Assembly: GCA_902780495.1 (NCBI GenBank)
Contig: CACZFM010000006.1
Coordinates: 1 to 64,000 of the forward strand
Length of the DNA: 64,000 bases
Source: an uncultured Bacteroidales bacterium
GTDB taxonomy: Bacteria; Bacteroidota; Bacteroidia; Bacteroidales; Paludibacteraceae
Direction of reading: 5' to 3'
Shown piece after piece: positions 35,958 to 45,491 of this stretch. Under the pieces are notes generated by a model, which saw nothing but the letters and a program-made list of their open reading frames with translations, had not been told where the DNA came from and searched no databases. The first letter of the stretch is position 1, and each line of letters begins with the position of its first letter. Made by a program: the position numbers and the translations under genes.

Positions 35958-38900
35958 TTATTCCATTGTGATGGACAGAGCCAAACCTTGTAATTCGTGT
36001 AACAATACGTTGAGAGACTCAGGCAATCCCGGAGTCGGGAACGGTTCGCCCTTTACGATAGCTTCGTAGGTGCGTGCACGTCCGGTGACATCATCGGACT
36101 TGACAGTCAGAATCTCTTGCAGTACATGAGCGGCGCCGTGTGCTTCAAGCGCCCAAACCTCCATTTCTCCGAAACGCTGGCCACCGAACTGCGCTTTACC
36201 ACCCAGAGGTTGCTGGGTAATGAGGCTGTACGGGCCTATAGAACGAGCGTGCATCTTGTCGTCCACCATGTGACCAAGCTTCATGAAGTAGGTGACACCG
36301 ACGGTTGCCATCTGGTCGAATGGTTCACCCGTTCCACCATCGTACAACTGCGTCTTACCAGCGCGAGGCAGTCCGGCCTTGTCGGTCCACTCGTTCAGGT
36401 TATCCAGCGTGCACCCATCGAAGATAGGCGTTGCAAACTTGACACCCAACTCATGACCTGCCCAACCAAGCACGGCCTCGAAAATCTGACCGATATTCAT
36501 TCGGGAAGGCACACCCAGCGGGTTCAGCACGATATCCACAGGCGTTCCATCTGCCAAGAAAGGCATATCCTCCATACGGACAATCTTGGAAACAATACCC
36601 TTGTTACCGTGACGACCGGCCATCTTGTCACCCACACGAATCTTACGACGTTTCGCTACATAAACTTTTGCCATCTGCAGAATGCCATTAGGCAGTTCGT
36701 CACCGATGGTGAGGTTGTATTTGTCGCGTTTAAGAGCCGCATCCAAATCCTTGAGGTGAATCATATAGTTGACTACGCATTGGCGCACCAATTCGTTGCG
36801 ATGCGCATCTGCCGTCCAATCCTCCAACATAACAGTCTGGTAATCAATCTGCGCCAGACGTTCGCGTGAGAAGACCGTTCCCTTCGGGATAAGTTCTGTA
36901 CCAAGCAAATCAAAGACACCACGCGACTGACGGTTCTTGAGAAGAGCCGCCAACTTATCCAACAAGCGCAGACGCAGTGCTTCTGCATTCTGCTGGAAAG
37001 TGACATCCATCTTGGCCAGCGTTTCCTTATCCTCCATTTTCTGCTTGCGATCCTTGTTGGCCTTGGTGTAGAGACGGCGGTCAATAATCGTTCCGCTAAG
37101 CGAAGGAGTGGCCTTCAAAGAGGCATCTTTCACATCGCCCGCCTTATCACCGAAGATAGCCTTGAGAAGTTTCTCTTCCGGAGAAGGATCGGACTCACCT
37201 TTTGGTGTAATCTTACCGATAAGAATATCACCCGGCTCAATATGGGCACCGATACGAATGATACCGTTTTCGTCCAAATCCTTTGTAGCCTCTTCGCTGA
37301 CATTCGGGATATCGGATGTGAACTCTTCGGCACCACGTTTGGTTTCACGCACTTCGAGCAACTGCTCAACAACATGAACAGAAGTAAACATATCCTCACG
37401 AACGATGCGCTCTGACAGAACGATAGCATCCTCGTAGTTGTAACCTTTCCAAGGAATGTAAGCCACTTTCAGGTTCTTACCAAGTGCCAATTCACCACCT
37501 TCCGTAGAGTAACCTTCCGTCATAATCTGACCGGCTTCCACTTTGTCTCCCTTGCGCACTACAGGACGAAGGTCGATAGTAGTATTCTGGTTGGTTTTCT
37601 GGAATTTGGGCAGCAAATACTCTTTTTCTGCAGGGTCGAAAGAAACAAACTCTTCGTCCTCCGTACGGTCGTAACGAACACGAATACGGTCAGCATCTAC
37701 GTAGATGACTTCACCGGAACCTTCTGCCACGATTTGCGTGCGAGAGTCACGAATCAACTGTCCCTCGATACCCGTACCAACGATAGGAGCCTCCGGGCGC
37801 AGCAAAGGTACACCCTGACGCATCATGTTGGAACCCATCAACGCGCGGTTGGCATCATCATGCTCCAAGAAAGGAATAAGCGCAGCGGCAATGGAGGCAA
37901 TCTGCGAAGGAGAAACGTCCATGGCATCCACCTTTTCGGGAGATACCATCGGGAAATCCGCCTCATAACGGGCTTTCACCCTGCTATTGATGAAACGGCC
38001 GTTCTCATCCAGAGGTGCATTACCTTGAGCCACCGTCATGTTTTCTTCATCTTCGGCAGTGAGGTACATCACCTCGTCATTCTTCAGATTAACAACACCG
38101 TTGGTGGCCTTACGATAAGGCGTCTCGATGAAACCGAGGTTGTTAATCTTAGCATAGATACACAACGAAGAAATCAAACCGATGTTCGGTCCTTCCGGTG
38201 TTTCAATCGGGCAAAGACGACCATAATGGGTATAGTGCACGTCGCGCACCTCAAATCCGGCACGGTCACGGCTCAAACCGCCAGGACCGAGGGCAGAAAG
38301 ACGGCGCTTGTGTGTAATCTCTGCCAACGGGTTCTGTTGGTCCATAAACTGACTGAGTGCATTCGTACCAAAATACGAATTAACTACAGAAGAAATGGCC
38401 TTTGCATTGATAAGTTCAATCGGTGAGAACACCTCATTATCGCGTACGTTCATGCGCTCACGCACCGTGCGGGACATACGAGCCAAACCGATATTGAATT
38501 GGTTGTACAACTGCTCACCTACCGTACGAACGCGACGATTTGACAAGTGGTCGATATCATCCACCTCAGCATTAGAGTTGATGAGTTGCACAAGATATTT
38601 GATAATCTCAATCATATCCTTGGAAGTAAGCACACGCGTATCTTCCGGGATATTCATGTTCAGTTTGCGATTAATGCGATAACGACCTACATCGCCCAAG
38701 TCGTATCGTTTTTCAGAGAAGAAGAGGTTCTGAATCATCTCGCGTGCCGTGGCATCGTCAGCAGGCTCTGCATTACGCAACTGGCGATAGATATACAACA
38801 CAGCTTCCTTCTCGGTGTGAGCAGGGTCTTTCTGCAAAGTGTTGAAGATGATGGAGAAGTCTTCCTCGTGCGCTCCTTCTTTGTGAAGCAAGATTGTTTT

Positions 38901-39770
38901 TGCGCCTGATTCCAGAATACGCTCCACCAGTTCGGGAGTCAATATGGATTCACGCTCAACTACAATCTCATTACGCTCAATGGAAACAACCTCACCCGTA
39001 TCTTCATCCGCGAAATCCTCGTGCCAACTGTGCTGCACATTTCCTGCCAAGGTGCGGCCAACCACCGCATCCAGATTCTCCTTTGTGCACTTGATTTCTT
39101 CCGCCAGACCGAAGCAGTCCAGAATATCCTTATCGGATTCGAAACCGATAGCGCGGAGCAACGTGGTTACGGGTAATTTCTTCTTACGGTCAATGTAAGC
39201 ATACATCACCTTGTTGATATCCGTTGCGAACTCAATCCACGATCCGCGGAACGGGATAATACGAGCCGAATAGAGTTTTGTTCCGTTGGAGTGCATCGTT
39301 GTTCCGAAGAACACACCGGGCGAGCGGTGCAATTGGGTGACGATAACACGTTCTGCACCATTGATAACAAAGGTACCTTTGTCCGTCATGTAAGGAATAC
39401 CGCCAAGATAAACATCCTGAATTACGGTGTCAAAATCCTCATGGTCGGGATCGGTGCAATACAACTTGAGTTTCGCTTTCAATGGAACCGCGTAGGTCAG
39501 ACCGCGACGCAAGCATTCCTCAATGGAATAGCGCGGATGCTCCACATAATAGTCAAGAAACTCAAGGATAAAATTGTTGCGAGTATCCGCAATAGGAAAG
39601 TTTTCCGAGAATACACGGAACAAGCCTTCTTTGCGGCGCTGCTCCGGTGTGGATTCCATTTGGACGAACTCACGGAACGACTTTAATTGAATGTCCAAAA
39701 AGTCAGGATACGGAAAATGCTGCTGCATTGCCGAAAAGTTGACTCTTTGCGTTTTTGTGGTTGTAGCCAT
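35958..39770 (-). CDS. rpoB: RNA polymerase subunit beta
   Basis: 1270 aa. Recognised by the rifampicin-pocket region with [24 protein letters not shown] (given here as two adjoining motifs, FMDQQNPL and [13 protein letters not shown]), [11 protein letters not shown], and the C-terminal [20 protein letters not shown] that contacts beta'. Normal size for the phylum. Separated from rplL by 148 bp containing two hairpins, the second with a U-tract. Confidence 0.98.
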   Translation of the reverse strand: MATTTKTQRVNFSAMQQHFPYPDFLDIQLKSFREFVQMESTPEQRRKEGLFRVFSENFPIADTRNNFILEFLDYYVEHPRYSIEECLRRGLTYAVPLKAKLKLYCTDPDHEDFDTVIQDVYLGGIPYMTDKGTFVINGAERVIVTQLHRSPGVFFGTTMHSNGTKLYSARIIPFRGSWIEFATDINKVMYAYIDRKKKLPVTTLLRAIGFESDKDILDCFGLAEEIKCTKENLDAVVGRTLAGNVQHSWHEDFADEDTGEVVSIERNEIVVERESILTPELVERILESGAKTILLHKEGAHEEDFSIIFNTLQKDPAHTEKEAVLYIYRQLRNAEPADDATAREMIQNLFFSEKRYDLGDVGRYRINRKLNMNIPEDTRVLTSKDMIEIIKYLVQLINSNAEVDDIDHLSNRRVRTVGEQLYNQFNIGLARMSRTVRERMNVRDNEVFSPIELINAKAISSVVNSYFGTNALSQFMDQQNPLAEITHKRRLSALGPGGLSRDRAGFEVRDVHYTHYGRLCPIETPEGPNIGLISSLCIYAKINNLGFIETPYRKATNGVVNLKNDEVMYLTAEDEENMTVAQGNAPLDENGRFINSRVKARYEADFPMVSPEKVDAMDVSPSQIASIAAALIPFLEHDDANRALMGSNMMRQGVPLLRPEAPIVGTGIEGQLIRDSRTQIVAEGSGEVIYVDADRIRVRYDRTEDEEFVSFDPAEKEYLLPKFQKTNQNTTIDLRPVVRKGDKVEAGQIMTEGYSTEGGELALGKNLKVAYIPWKGYNYEDAIVLSERIVREDMFTSVHVVEQLLEVRETKRGAEEFTSDIPNVSEEATKDLDENGIIRIGAHIEPGDILIGKITPKGESDPSPEEKLLKAIFGDKAGDVKDASLKATPSLSGTIIDRRLYTKANKDRKQKMEDKETLAKMDVTFQQNAEALRLRLLDKLAALLKNRQSRGVFDLLGTELIPKGTVFSRERLAQIDYQTVMLEDWTADAHRNELVRQCVVNYMIHLKDLDAALKRDKYNLTIGDELPNGILQMAKVYVAKRRKIRVGDKMAGRHGNKGIVSKIVRMEDMPFLADGTPVDIVLNPLGVPSRMNIGQIFEAVLGWAGHELGVKFATPIFDGCTLDNLNEWTDKAGLPRAGKTQLYDGGTGEPFDQMATVGVTYFMKLGHMVDDKMHARSIGPYSLITQQPLGGKAQFGGQRFGEMEVWALEAHGAAHVLQEILTVKSDDVTGRARTYEAIVKGEPFPTPGLPESLNVLLHELQGLALSITME

Positions 39771-39849
39771 TAGAATTTATGTTGTTTTTGTAAAAATAGC
39801 AAGTTTTTTACCAAATTTTTAACACAATTAAGGTTTTGCTTCTTTTGAG

Positions 39850-39906
39850 AGAAAAAGGTTTAGACCCCCGTAAAGGGATCTAAACCTGATACCACACAGG
39901 TGGTAT
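39850..39906 (-). terminator. rplL-rpoB tandem hairpins, likely attenuator
   Basis: Reading on -: first stem ATACCAC/GTGGTAT (39906-39900 with 39895-39889), then AGGTTTAGA/TCTAAACCT (39887-39879 with 39864-39856) reinforced by an inner G/C stem and followed by TTTTCTCTC. The second is a fair intrinsic terminator. In E. coli an attenuator in the same gap lowers rpoBC relative to ribosomal protein output; the same role is inferred here. Confidence 0.75.
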
Positions 39907-39918
39907 TGGGAATTGGTA

Positions 39919-40296
39919 TTACTTCAGTTCTACCTCTGCACCAACTTCTTCGAGGGCTTTCTTAAGAGCCTCAGCGGCTGCTTTGTCAAGACCTTCCTTA
40001 ACGGTTGCAGGAGCGGCGTCAACGATGTCCTTAGCCTCTTTCAAGCCGAGACCGGTTTGCTCTTTCACAGCCTTAACGACCTGAAGTTTCTGAGCACCAG
40101 CGCTCTTGAGCACTACATCGAACGAAGTTTTCTCTTCTGCAGCAGCAGCTTCGCCAGCGGCGGGAGCAGCAGCAACAGCAACAGCAGCAGCTGCGGGCTC
40201 AATGCCGTATTCCTCTTTGAGGACTTGAGCGAGTTCATTAACTTCCTTAACAGTAAGGTTTACCAATTGTTCAGCAATAGCTTTTACGTCTGCCAT
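39919..40296 (-). CDS. rplL: Ribosomal protein L7/L12
   Basis: 125 aa. N-terminal dimerisation domain, an Ala-rich flexible hinge (about 35-55: [19 protein letters not shown]) and the C-terminal factor-binding domain with [20 protein letters not shown] and [15 protein letters not shown]. Forms the ribosomal stalk with L10, encoded just upstream. Confidence 0.97.
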   Translation of the reverse strand: MADVKAIAEQLVNLTVKEVNELAQVLKEEYGIEPAAAAVAVAAAPAAGEAAAAEEKTSFDVVLKSAGAQKLQVVKAVKEQTGLGLKEAKDIVDAAPATVKEGLDKAAAEALKKALEEVGAEVELK

Positions 40297-40382
40297 AGTT
40301 GTAATATTTAAATAGATTTTTGTTTTTACGTTTATTTTTTGCCGTCACCCTCTCTATAGGGTCTCAAGCGGTTTTTGCCGTA

Positions 40383-40916
40383 TTACTCGGCTCTTTCACC
40401 CAGAGTTTTGAGAACTCCGTGGATGGTGGTACCTCCGGATTGGAGTGCGCTGACAACGTTCTTAGCAGGCGACTGCAAGAGAGCGATGATGTCGGCGATG
40501 AGTTCGTTTTTGGATTTGATTGTAGTGAGGAATTCGAGGTTCTGTGCACCCATGTAGATTGTTTCTTCCACATAAGCAGCCTTCAATTCGGGCTTAACAT
40601 CCTCTTTTCCCTTTTCTGCTTTCTTGATTTCCTTGATAAGTCTGGCAGGTGCATTACCGGTGTTGCTGAGCATCAGCGCGGTATTGCCTTTCAGAGCTTC
40701 GCAGATTTGCAAATCAATTCCTTTAGCCTCCAGAGCTTTGCGGAGCAGCGTGTTCTTGGCAACAATCAGTTTGATGTCGTTTTTGAAGCACTGACGGCGC
40801 AGTTGGCTGGTTTTCTCTGCATTGAGTCCCTCAATGGATGTGAGGTAGAAATGCGAGTACTGACCCAAGGTCTCTTGGAGTTCTACGATAATAGCATTTT
40901 TATCTTCCTTTTTCAT
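40383..40916 (-). CDS. rplJ: Ribosomal protein L10
   Basis: 177 aa. Anchors the L7/L12 dimers to the large subunit. N-terminal KEDKNAIIVELQETLGQYSH, the LRRQCFKNDIKLIVAKNTLL segment (about 37-56) and a C-terminal helix that binds L12. 18 bp after rplA and 86 bp before rplL. Confidence 0.95.
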   Translation of the reverse strand: MKKEDKNAIIVELQETLGQYSHFYLTSIEGLNAEKTSQLRRQCFKNDIKLIVAKNTLLRKALEAKGIDLQICEALKGNTALMLSNTGNAPARLIKEIKKAEKGKEDVKPELKAAYVEETIYMGAQNLEFLTTIKSKNELIADIIALLQSPAKNVVSALQSGGTTIHGVLKTLGERAE

Positions 40917-40934
40917 GATGATTCCTTGGTTAAA

Positions 40935-41627
40935 TTATTCAACTGTTTTGGGGTCAATCTTGATACCCTGACTCATTGTACTGGAGAGATAAATGCTTTT
41001 GATATACGTACCCTTGCTTGCAGCCGGTTTCAGTTTGATGATGGTCTGAATGAATTCAGCCGCATTCTGAGCGATGGCTTCAGGCGTGAAGGATACCTTA
41101 CCGATAGAAGTGTGGACGATACCGAATTTGTCAACTTTGAAGTCAATTTTACCTTGCTTCACTTCCTTGACAGCCTTGGCAACATCCATGGTAACGGTAC
41201 CACTCTTGGGGTTAGGCATCAAGCCACGGGGACCCAGCACGCGACCGAGAGCACCAATCTTACCCATATACTGAGGTTGTGTGATCATTACGTCGAAGTC
41301 GGTCCATCCGCCTTTGATTTTCTCTACAAATTCGTCGAGACCAACATAGTCAGCACCTGCTTCTTTTGCAGCGGCCTCCAAGTCGGAACCAACGAGAGCG
41401 AGAACGCGAGTAACTTTACCTGTTCCGTTAGGCAGGGATACGACACCGCGCACCATTTGGTTTGCCTTACGAGGATCAACACCGAGGCGGACATCAATAT
41501 CCACGCTGGCGTCGAACTTTGTGGTAGTGATTTCTTTCACAAGTGCACTTGCCTCCGCAAGTGTATAGAGCTTACCTGCTTCAATCTTCTCAGCAGCAAG
41601 CTTTTGATTTTTTGTCAATTTTGCCAT
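40935..41627 (-). CDS. rplA: Ribosomal protein L1
   Basis: 230 aa, normal size. [15 protein letters not shown] start, [19 protein letters not shown] (about 44-62), [19 protein letters not shown] (about 132-150) and the C-terminal [20 protein letters not shown] are diagnostic. In other bacteria L1 represses its own operon by binding the rplK leader; not tested here. 18 bp after rplK. Confidence 0.97.
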   Translation of the reverse strand: MAKLTKNQKLAAEKIEAGKLYTLAEASALVKEITTTKFDASVDIDVRLGVDPRKANQMVRGVVSLPNGTGKVTRVLALVGSDLEAAAKEAGADYVGLDEFVEKIKGGWTDFDVMITQPQYMGKIGALGRVLGPRGLMPNPKSGTVTMDVAKAVKEVKQGKIDFKVDKFGIVHTSIGKVSFTPEAIAQNAAEFIQTIIKLKPAASKGTYIKSIYLSSTMSQGIKIDPKTVE

Positions 41628-41645
41628 AATACTTCGAAGATTAGA

Positions 41646-42068
41646 TTATTTAACGGTAATACCCATACTGCGTGCAGTTCCCTTAACCATTTTAACAGCA
41701 GATTCGATGGTGAAGCAGTTGAGGTCCACCATTTTGTCGGCTGCGATGGCTTGGCACTGTTCCTCTGTGATGGAAGCCACTTTCTTACGGTTAGGTTCGG
41801 CCGAACCGCCCTTTACCTTAGCAGCTTCGATGAGCTGAACAGCCACAGGGGGTGTCTTAACGATGAAATCGAAAGACTTGTCGCTGTAGACAGTAATCAC
41901 TACTGGCAGGACTTTACCTGCCTTTTCTTGCGTTCTGGCATTAAACTGTTTGCAAAACTCCATGATGTTCACACCCTTGGAACCGAGAGCGGGTCCTACG
42001 GGAGGAGCAGGATTGGCAGCGCCACCTTTGATTTGGAGTTTGATAAATCCAGCAATTTCTTTTGCCAT
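41646..42068 (-). CDS. rplK: Ribosomal protein L11
   Basis: 140 aa. [20 protein letters not shown] (proline-rich N-terminus that binds thiostrepton and release/recycling factors), [19 protein letters not shown] and C-terminal [11 protein letters not shown]. First ribosomal protein gene of the block. The 112-bp gap to nusG contains short GTTAC/GTAAC stems but no promoter I can identify. Confidence 0.97.
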   Translation of the reverse strand: MAKEIAGFIKLQIKGGAANPAPPVGPALGSKGVNIMEFCKQFNARTQEKAGKVLPVVITVYSDKSFDFIVKTPPVAVQLIEAAKVKGGSAEPNRKKVASITEEQCQAIAADKMVDLNCFTIESAVKMVKGTARSMGITVK

Positions 42069-42180
42069 AATGTTTTGTTTGTTTTGTTAATAGTTTTGGC
42101 GATGCGTACGTTACGGAAGTAACTCTCGCCGGTTGATGATTAAACTATCGAGTAGTGCAAACGGCCCGTAACACTGCCTT

Positions 42181-42732
42181 CTACTCTTTCTCTACTTGGT
42201 TGTAACCCAGTTCAAGCGGTGTTTTCCGGTCGAAGATAGTCACTTCCACCTTCAGTTTGTGCTTGTCCTGCATGACATCAAGGATAATTCCGTTGAATCC
42301 GTTGAACGGACCATCAACGACTTTCACTTTTTCCCCTGCGATGAATATGTCATCCAATTGCAGGTTCTGTTCGTCCTCGCTTGCTTTTCCCACGAGGCGA
42401 TTGATTTCGGCCTGCGAAACGACCTGCGCTTTGCTTTTGGTCTTTCCGTCAGAAACGAAACCAAGCACATTGGGGATGTTGCGAATCATAGGATAACTTT
42501 CGTCACACAAGTTGCACTCCACCAACACATAGCCCGGCAACATATTACGCTCCTTGACGGTGCGTTTTCCGTTGCGCAGGACCATCACTTTCTCTGTAGG
42601 AATCAACACTTGCGAAACATACTCACGGAAGAGCGACGAGGTAACCAAAGCTCCGTCGATATACTCCTTCACTTTGTTTTCCTTGCCACTGATTGCACGG
42701 AGTGCGTACCATTTAAAATTACTGTCTGCCAT
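42181..42732 (-). CDS. nusG: Transcription antitermination/pausing factor NusG
   Basis: 183 aa from the ATG at 42732, which gives the family-like start ADSNFKWYALRAISGKE; an ATG seven codons earlier (42753) is possible. NGN domain with ERNMLPGYVLVECNL (about 61-75) and IPNVLGFV, then a KOW domain AGEKVKVVDGPFNGFNGII (about 126-144). It couples RNA polymerase to ribosome or Rho. Between secE and rplK, the conserved order. Confidence 0.96.
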   Translation of the reverse strand: MADSNFKWYALRAISGKENKVKEYIDGALVTSSLFREYVSQVLIPTEKVMVLRNGKRTVKERNMLPGYVLVECNLCDESYPMIRNIPNVLGFVSDGKTKSKAQVVSQAEINRLVGKASEDEQNLQLDDIFIAGEKVKVVDGPFNGFNGIILDVMQDKHKLKVEVTIFDRKTPLELGYNQVEKE

Positions 42733-42764
42733 TTCATTCCTAATTTTAAACAATCAACAATGCG

Positions 42765-42953
42765 TTAGAACAGACCGTAAATAAAGGTCATCAGGTTTTC
42801 GAAGCACCAGTCCATCAGCCATACGATGAGGGCGAGGATAATGGAAGCGACCAGCACCACCACCGCACTTTGCGCCAACTCTTTACGAGTAGGCCAGCTG
42901 ACTTTCTGTACCAATTCCGTGTACGATTCCTTGATATTTTCTACCAGTTTCAT
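42765..42953 (-). CDS. secE: Protein translocase subunit SecE
   Basis: 62 aa, the short one-helix SecE of most bacteria. N-terminal amphipathic part NIKESYTELVQKVSWPTRKE with the conserved VSWPTRKE, then one membrane helix (about 27-50). Clamp subunit of SecYEG. Its place between tRNA-Trp and nusG is the conserved arrangement. Confidence 0.94.
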   Translation of the reverse strand: MKLVENIKESYTELVQKVSWPTRKELAQSAVVVLVASIILALIVWLMDWCFENLMTFIYGLF

Positions 42954-43096
42954 ATTAAGTAGAGTTATATTATTATTCTTACTAGTTTTATATTCGGGTT
43001 TGTTATTACCGCTACCAAACTAACCTCGATTTCCGCCCAATTACACGAAGAGAGGCGTCATCGACGTCAGATGGAAGCTATGTAGTAACATTTTAG

Positions 43097-43167
43097 CACG
43101 GAAGGCAGGAATCGAACCCACATTAACGGTTTTGGAGACCGCTCTCCTACCATTGGAGGACTTCCGT
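43097..43167 (-). tRNA. tRNA-Trp (anticodon CCA)
   Basis: Acceptor ACGGAAG pairs with CTTCCGT, D-arm CTCC/GGAG, anticodon arm GCGGT-CTCCAAA-ACCGT giving CCA, T-arm with GGTTCGATTCC. CCA tail not encoded. Lies between the tuf hairpin and secE. Confidence 0.95.
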
Positions 43168-43169
43168 AG

Positions 43170-43195
43170 AAAATCGGGCGCGTGCGCCCGATTTT
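43170..43195 (-). terminator. Hairpin between tuf and tRNA-Trp
   Basis: On the - strand AAAATCGGGCGC / GCGCCCGATTTT, up to 12 bp with a very short loop, then a C two bases before tRNA-Trp begins (43167). It has terminator form with U residues, but leaves no room for a new promoter before the tRNA, so partial readthrough or an RNA-processing role is needed for tRNA-Trp and secE expression. Confidence 0.7.
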
Positions 43196-43213
43196 TACAG
43201 GACTATCGGTAGA

Positions 43214-44401
43214 TTAGTCAAGGATGGCAGTGATCTGACCCGAACCAACGGTACGTCCACCTTCACGGATAGCGAAGCGGAGACCTTCAGAGCAAGCTAC
43301 GGGATAGATGAGCTTAACTTTGATTTCGAGGTTATCGCCAGGCATTACCATTTCAGTTCCTTCCGGCAGAGTGATTTCACCGGTAACGTCCATTGTACGG
43401 ATGTAGAACTGAGGACGATAGTGGTTGTGGAACGGAGTGTGACGTCCACCTTCCTCTTTCTTCAGGATATAAACAGAAGCCTTGAACTCTTCGTGAGGTT
43501 TAACAACACCCGGGTGGGTGATAACCATACCACGCTTAACTTCGTCTTTGTCGATACCACGGAGGAGCAGACCTACGTTATCACCAGCTTCACCTTGGTC
43601 AAGGAGTTTGCGGAACATTTCCACGCCGGTAACAACAGATTTCTTACCTTCTGCACCGAGACCGATGAGCTGAACTTCGTCACCAACTTTGATGATACCG
43701 GTTTCGATACGACCTGTAGCAACGGTACCACGACCAGTGATGGAGAATACGTCCTCAACAGGCATCAAGAAGGGTTTATCAACGGCACGTGTGGGCAGTT
43801 GGATCCAGTTATCAACAGCATCCATCAACTCCATAACCTTGTCTTCCCATTCAGGAACACCATTCAGTGCGCCGAGAGCGGAACCACGGATAACGGGAGT
43901 GTTGTCACCGTCAAACTCATAGAAGGAGAGGAGTTCGCGCATTTCCATTTCAACGAGGTCGAGCATTTCGGCATCGTCAACCATGTCGCACTTGTTCATG
44001 AACACAACCAGACGGGGCACGTTCACTTGGCGAGCCAAGAGGATGTGCTCACGGGTTTGAGGCATAGGACCATCCGTAGCAGCAACTACGATGATAGCAC
44101 CGTCCATCTGAGCGGCACCAGTTACCATGTTCTTCACATAGTCAGCGTGACCCGGGCAGTCAACGTGCGCATAGTGGCGGTTAGCAGTCTGATACTCAAC
44201 GTGAGCGGTGTTGATGGTGATACCACGCTCTTTTTCTTCAGGAGCGTTGTCGATGGAGTCGAACGAGCGAACTTCCGAAAGACCTCTCTTAGCCAGCACG
44301 GTGGTAATAGCAGCGGTCAAAGTGGTTTTACCGTGGTCAACGTGACCAATAGTACCAATGTTTACGTGTGGTTTCGAACGGTCAAATTTCTCTTTTGCCA
44401 T
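43214..44401 (-). CDS. tuf: Elongation factor Tu
   Basis: 395 aa. Delivers aminoacyl-tRNA to the ribosome. GTPase motifs [10 protein letters not shown] (about 18-27), [12 protein letters not shown] (about 80-91) and NKCDMVDD (about 135-142); C-terminal beta-barrel domains ending [19 protein letters not shown]. Directly follows the four-tRNA cluster in the same direction, the thr-tyr-gly-thr-tufB arrangement known from E. coli. Confidence 0.98.
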   Translation of the reverse strand: MAKEKFDRSKPHVNIGTIGHVDHGKTTLTAAITTVLAKRGLSEVRSFDSIDNAPEEKERGITINTAHVEYQTANRHYAHVDCPGHADYVKNMVTGAAQMDGAIIVVAATDGPMPQTREHILLARQVNVPRLVVFMNKCDMVDDAEMLDLVEMEMRELLSFYEFDGDNTPVIRGSALGALNGVPEWEDKVMELMDAVDNWIQLPTRAVDKPFLMPVEDVFSITGRGTVATGRIETGIIKVGDEVQLIGLGAEGKKSVVTGVEMFRKLLDQGEAGDNVGLLLRGIDKDEVKRGMVITHPGVVKPHEEFKASVYILKKEEGGRHTPFHNHYRPQFYIRTMDVTGEITLPEGTEMVMPGDNLEIKVKLIYPVACSEGLRFAIREGGRTVGSGQITAILD

Positions 44402-44506
44402 AGTAGTAATTTTTTATTAACGTTAATAATACTAAGTGTATTGTTTTGATTTTTCGTTTTTTACGTACAACGAAAAGAAGGTTTCCCTCCATTTTTTGTT
44501 GTATTC

Positions 44507-44581
<75 letters not shown>

Positions 44582-44623
44582 AAACTGCCTTTCGGCAATT
44601 ATTGCCTTGATTCATTCCTTTTG

Positions 44624-44696
44624 AGCGGAAAACGGGACTCAAACCCGCGACCCCCAGCTTGGAAGGCTAGTGCTCTATCGACTGAGCTATTTCCGC
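44624..44696 (-). tRNA. tRNA-Gly (anticodon TCC)
   Basis: Acceptor GCGGAAA/TTTCCGC, anticodon stem CTAGC with GCTGG (one G-U pair) around loop CTTCCAA, T-arm GCGGGTTTGAGTCCCG. CCA not encoded. Confidence 0.95.
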
Positions 44697-44802
44697 GTTC
44701 GCGTAGAAGCGCGCCAGTGATGGCGTCAGCAAAGGGCAAATGCAAGCATTCACTCGCTTTGCTCAAGCATTCCGCTTCATAGTAAATTCCGCGTTTGTGT
44801 TG

Positions 44803-44885
44803 TGGGTGCGGATGGATTCGAACCACCGAAGTCGAAAGACAGCAGATTTACAGTCTGCCCCATTTGGCCACTCTGGAACACACCC
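44803..44885 (-). tRNA. tRNA-Tyr (anticodon GTA)
   Basis: Acceptor GGGTGTG with CGCACCC (one U-G pair), anticodon loop CTGTAAA giving GTA, and the long variable arm expected of a class II tRNA (83 nt overall). CCA not encoded. Confidence 0.95.
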
Positions 44886-44905
44886 AACTTTTCAATGTCC
44901 ACTTT

Positions 44906-44981
44906 TGGAGCCTCTTGTCGGACTCGAACCAACGACCGCTTGATTACAAATCGAGTGCTCTACCAACTGAGCTAAAGAGGC
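44906..44981 (-). tRNA. tRNA-Thr (anticodon TGT)
   Basis: Acceptor GCCTCTT/AAGAGGC, anticodon loop TTTGTAA giving TGT, T-loop GGTTCGAGTCC and an encoded CCA. The anticodon stem CTCGA/TCAAG has one C-A mismatch in the middle. First gene of the cluster after the promoter. Confidence 0.94.
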
Positions 44982-45035
44982 GTCGATTTCGTTCGATTAA
45001 CAATGTTTGACCACTCCATCAGTCGAAATCGGGTG

Positions 45036-45067
45036 CAAAGGTACTGCTTTTTTTTGGACTGACCAAA
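45036..45067 (-). promoter_or_regulatory. Promoter of the tRNA-tuf operon
   Basis: On the - strand TTTG (45067-45064) and TACCTTTG (45043-45036), 20-bp spacer, about 55 bp before tRNA-Thr(TGT). Shares the spacer sequence GTCCAAAAA and a CAG just before the -7 box with other strong promoters here. Confidence 0.88.
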
Positions 45068-45195
45068 TTTTCGGGCAAAAAAATGCAAATAAAATGCACT
45101 TTTCTCTATTTTACCCCAAAAAATCCTCCTACACCTTATTTATATATATACACCCGAACACCGCACGCGAGTGGCGCGAGAGTTGCTAAACAACC

Positions 45196-45261
45196 GTCAA
45201 CTTATCGTCGGCTTATCGTCGGCTTATCGTCGGCTCATCCGCAGGTAAGTCGCAGGTAAAT
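45196..45261. repeat. 11-bp tandem repeat, six units (GTCGGCTTATC)
   Basis: Units GTCAACTTATC, GTCGGCTTATC twice, GTCGGCTCATC, then CGCAGGTAAGT and CGCAGGTAAAT, all 11 bp. GTCGGCTTATC is the exact reverse complement of the GATAAGCCGAC unit at 109-152. It lies between the tRNA operon and nrdD promoters; apart from these promoters and the nrdD leader I see nothing else in 44982-45491. Confidence 0.92.
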
Positions 45262-45299
45262 TAATTATTACACATTTTATACAATTTCCTGTAAAAAAA

Positions 45300-45331
45300 T
45301 TTGGTGGAGTCATTTTTTTTTTGTACCTTTG
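45300..45331 (+). promoter_or_regulatory. nrdDG operon promoter
   Basis: TTTG at 45300-45303 and TACCTTTG at 45324-45331, 20-bp spacer filled mostly with T. The leader to the nrdD ATG is about 155 nt. Confidence 0.85.
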
Positions 45332-45393
45332 CACCCGATTTCAATCCCCCCACAGATAATCAATCAGATACATTTTTGGAGGAAGAAAAAGGA

Positions 45394-45464
45394 CACCTGA
45401 ACCCACCTTATGATCGTTTCAGGTGCAAGGGGTAACCTTTCCAAACGCAAAGAAAGCGCCCCTT
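45394..45464 (+). promoter_or_regulatory. Two-hairpin nrdD leader
   Basis: CACCTGAA (45394-45401) pairs with TTCAGGTG (45418-45425), and immediately after it AAGGGG (45427-45432) pairs with CCCCTT (45459-45464). The first is a perfect 8-bp stem. The second ends 27 bp before the ATG and is followed by only four T, so a leader regulatory structure is as likely as a terminator. I do not recognise a known riboswitch class. Confidence 0.45.
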
Positions 45465-45491
45465 TTGAGGAGAAAAAAATGAACCAAATAT

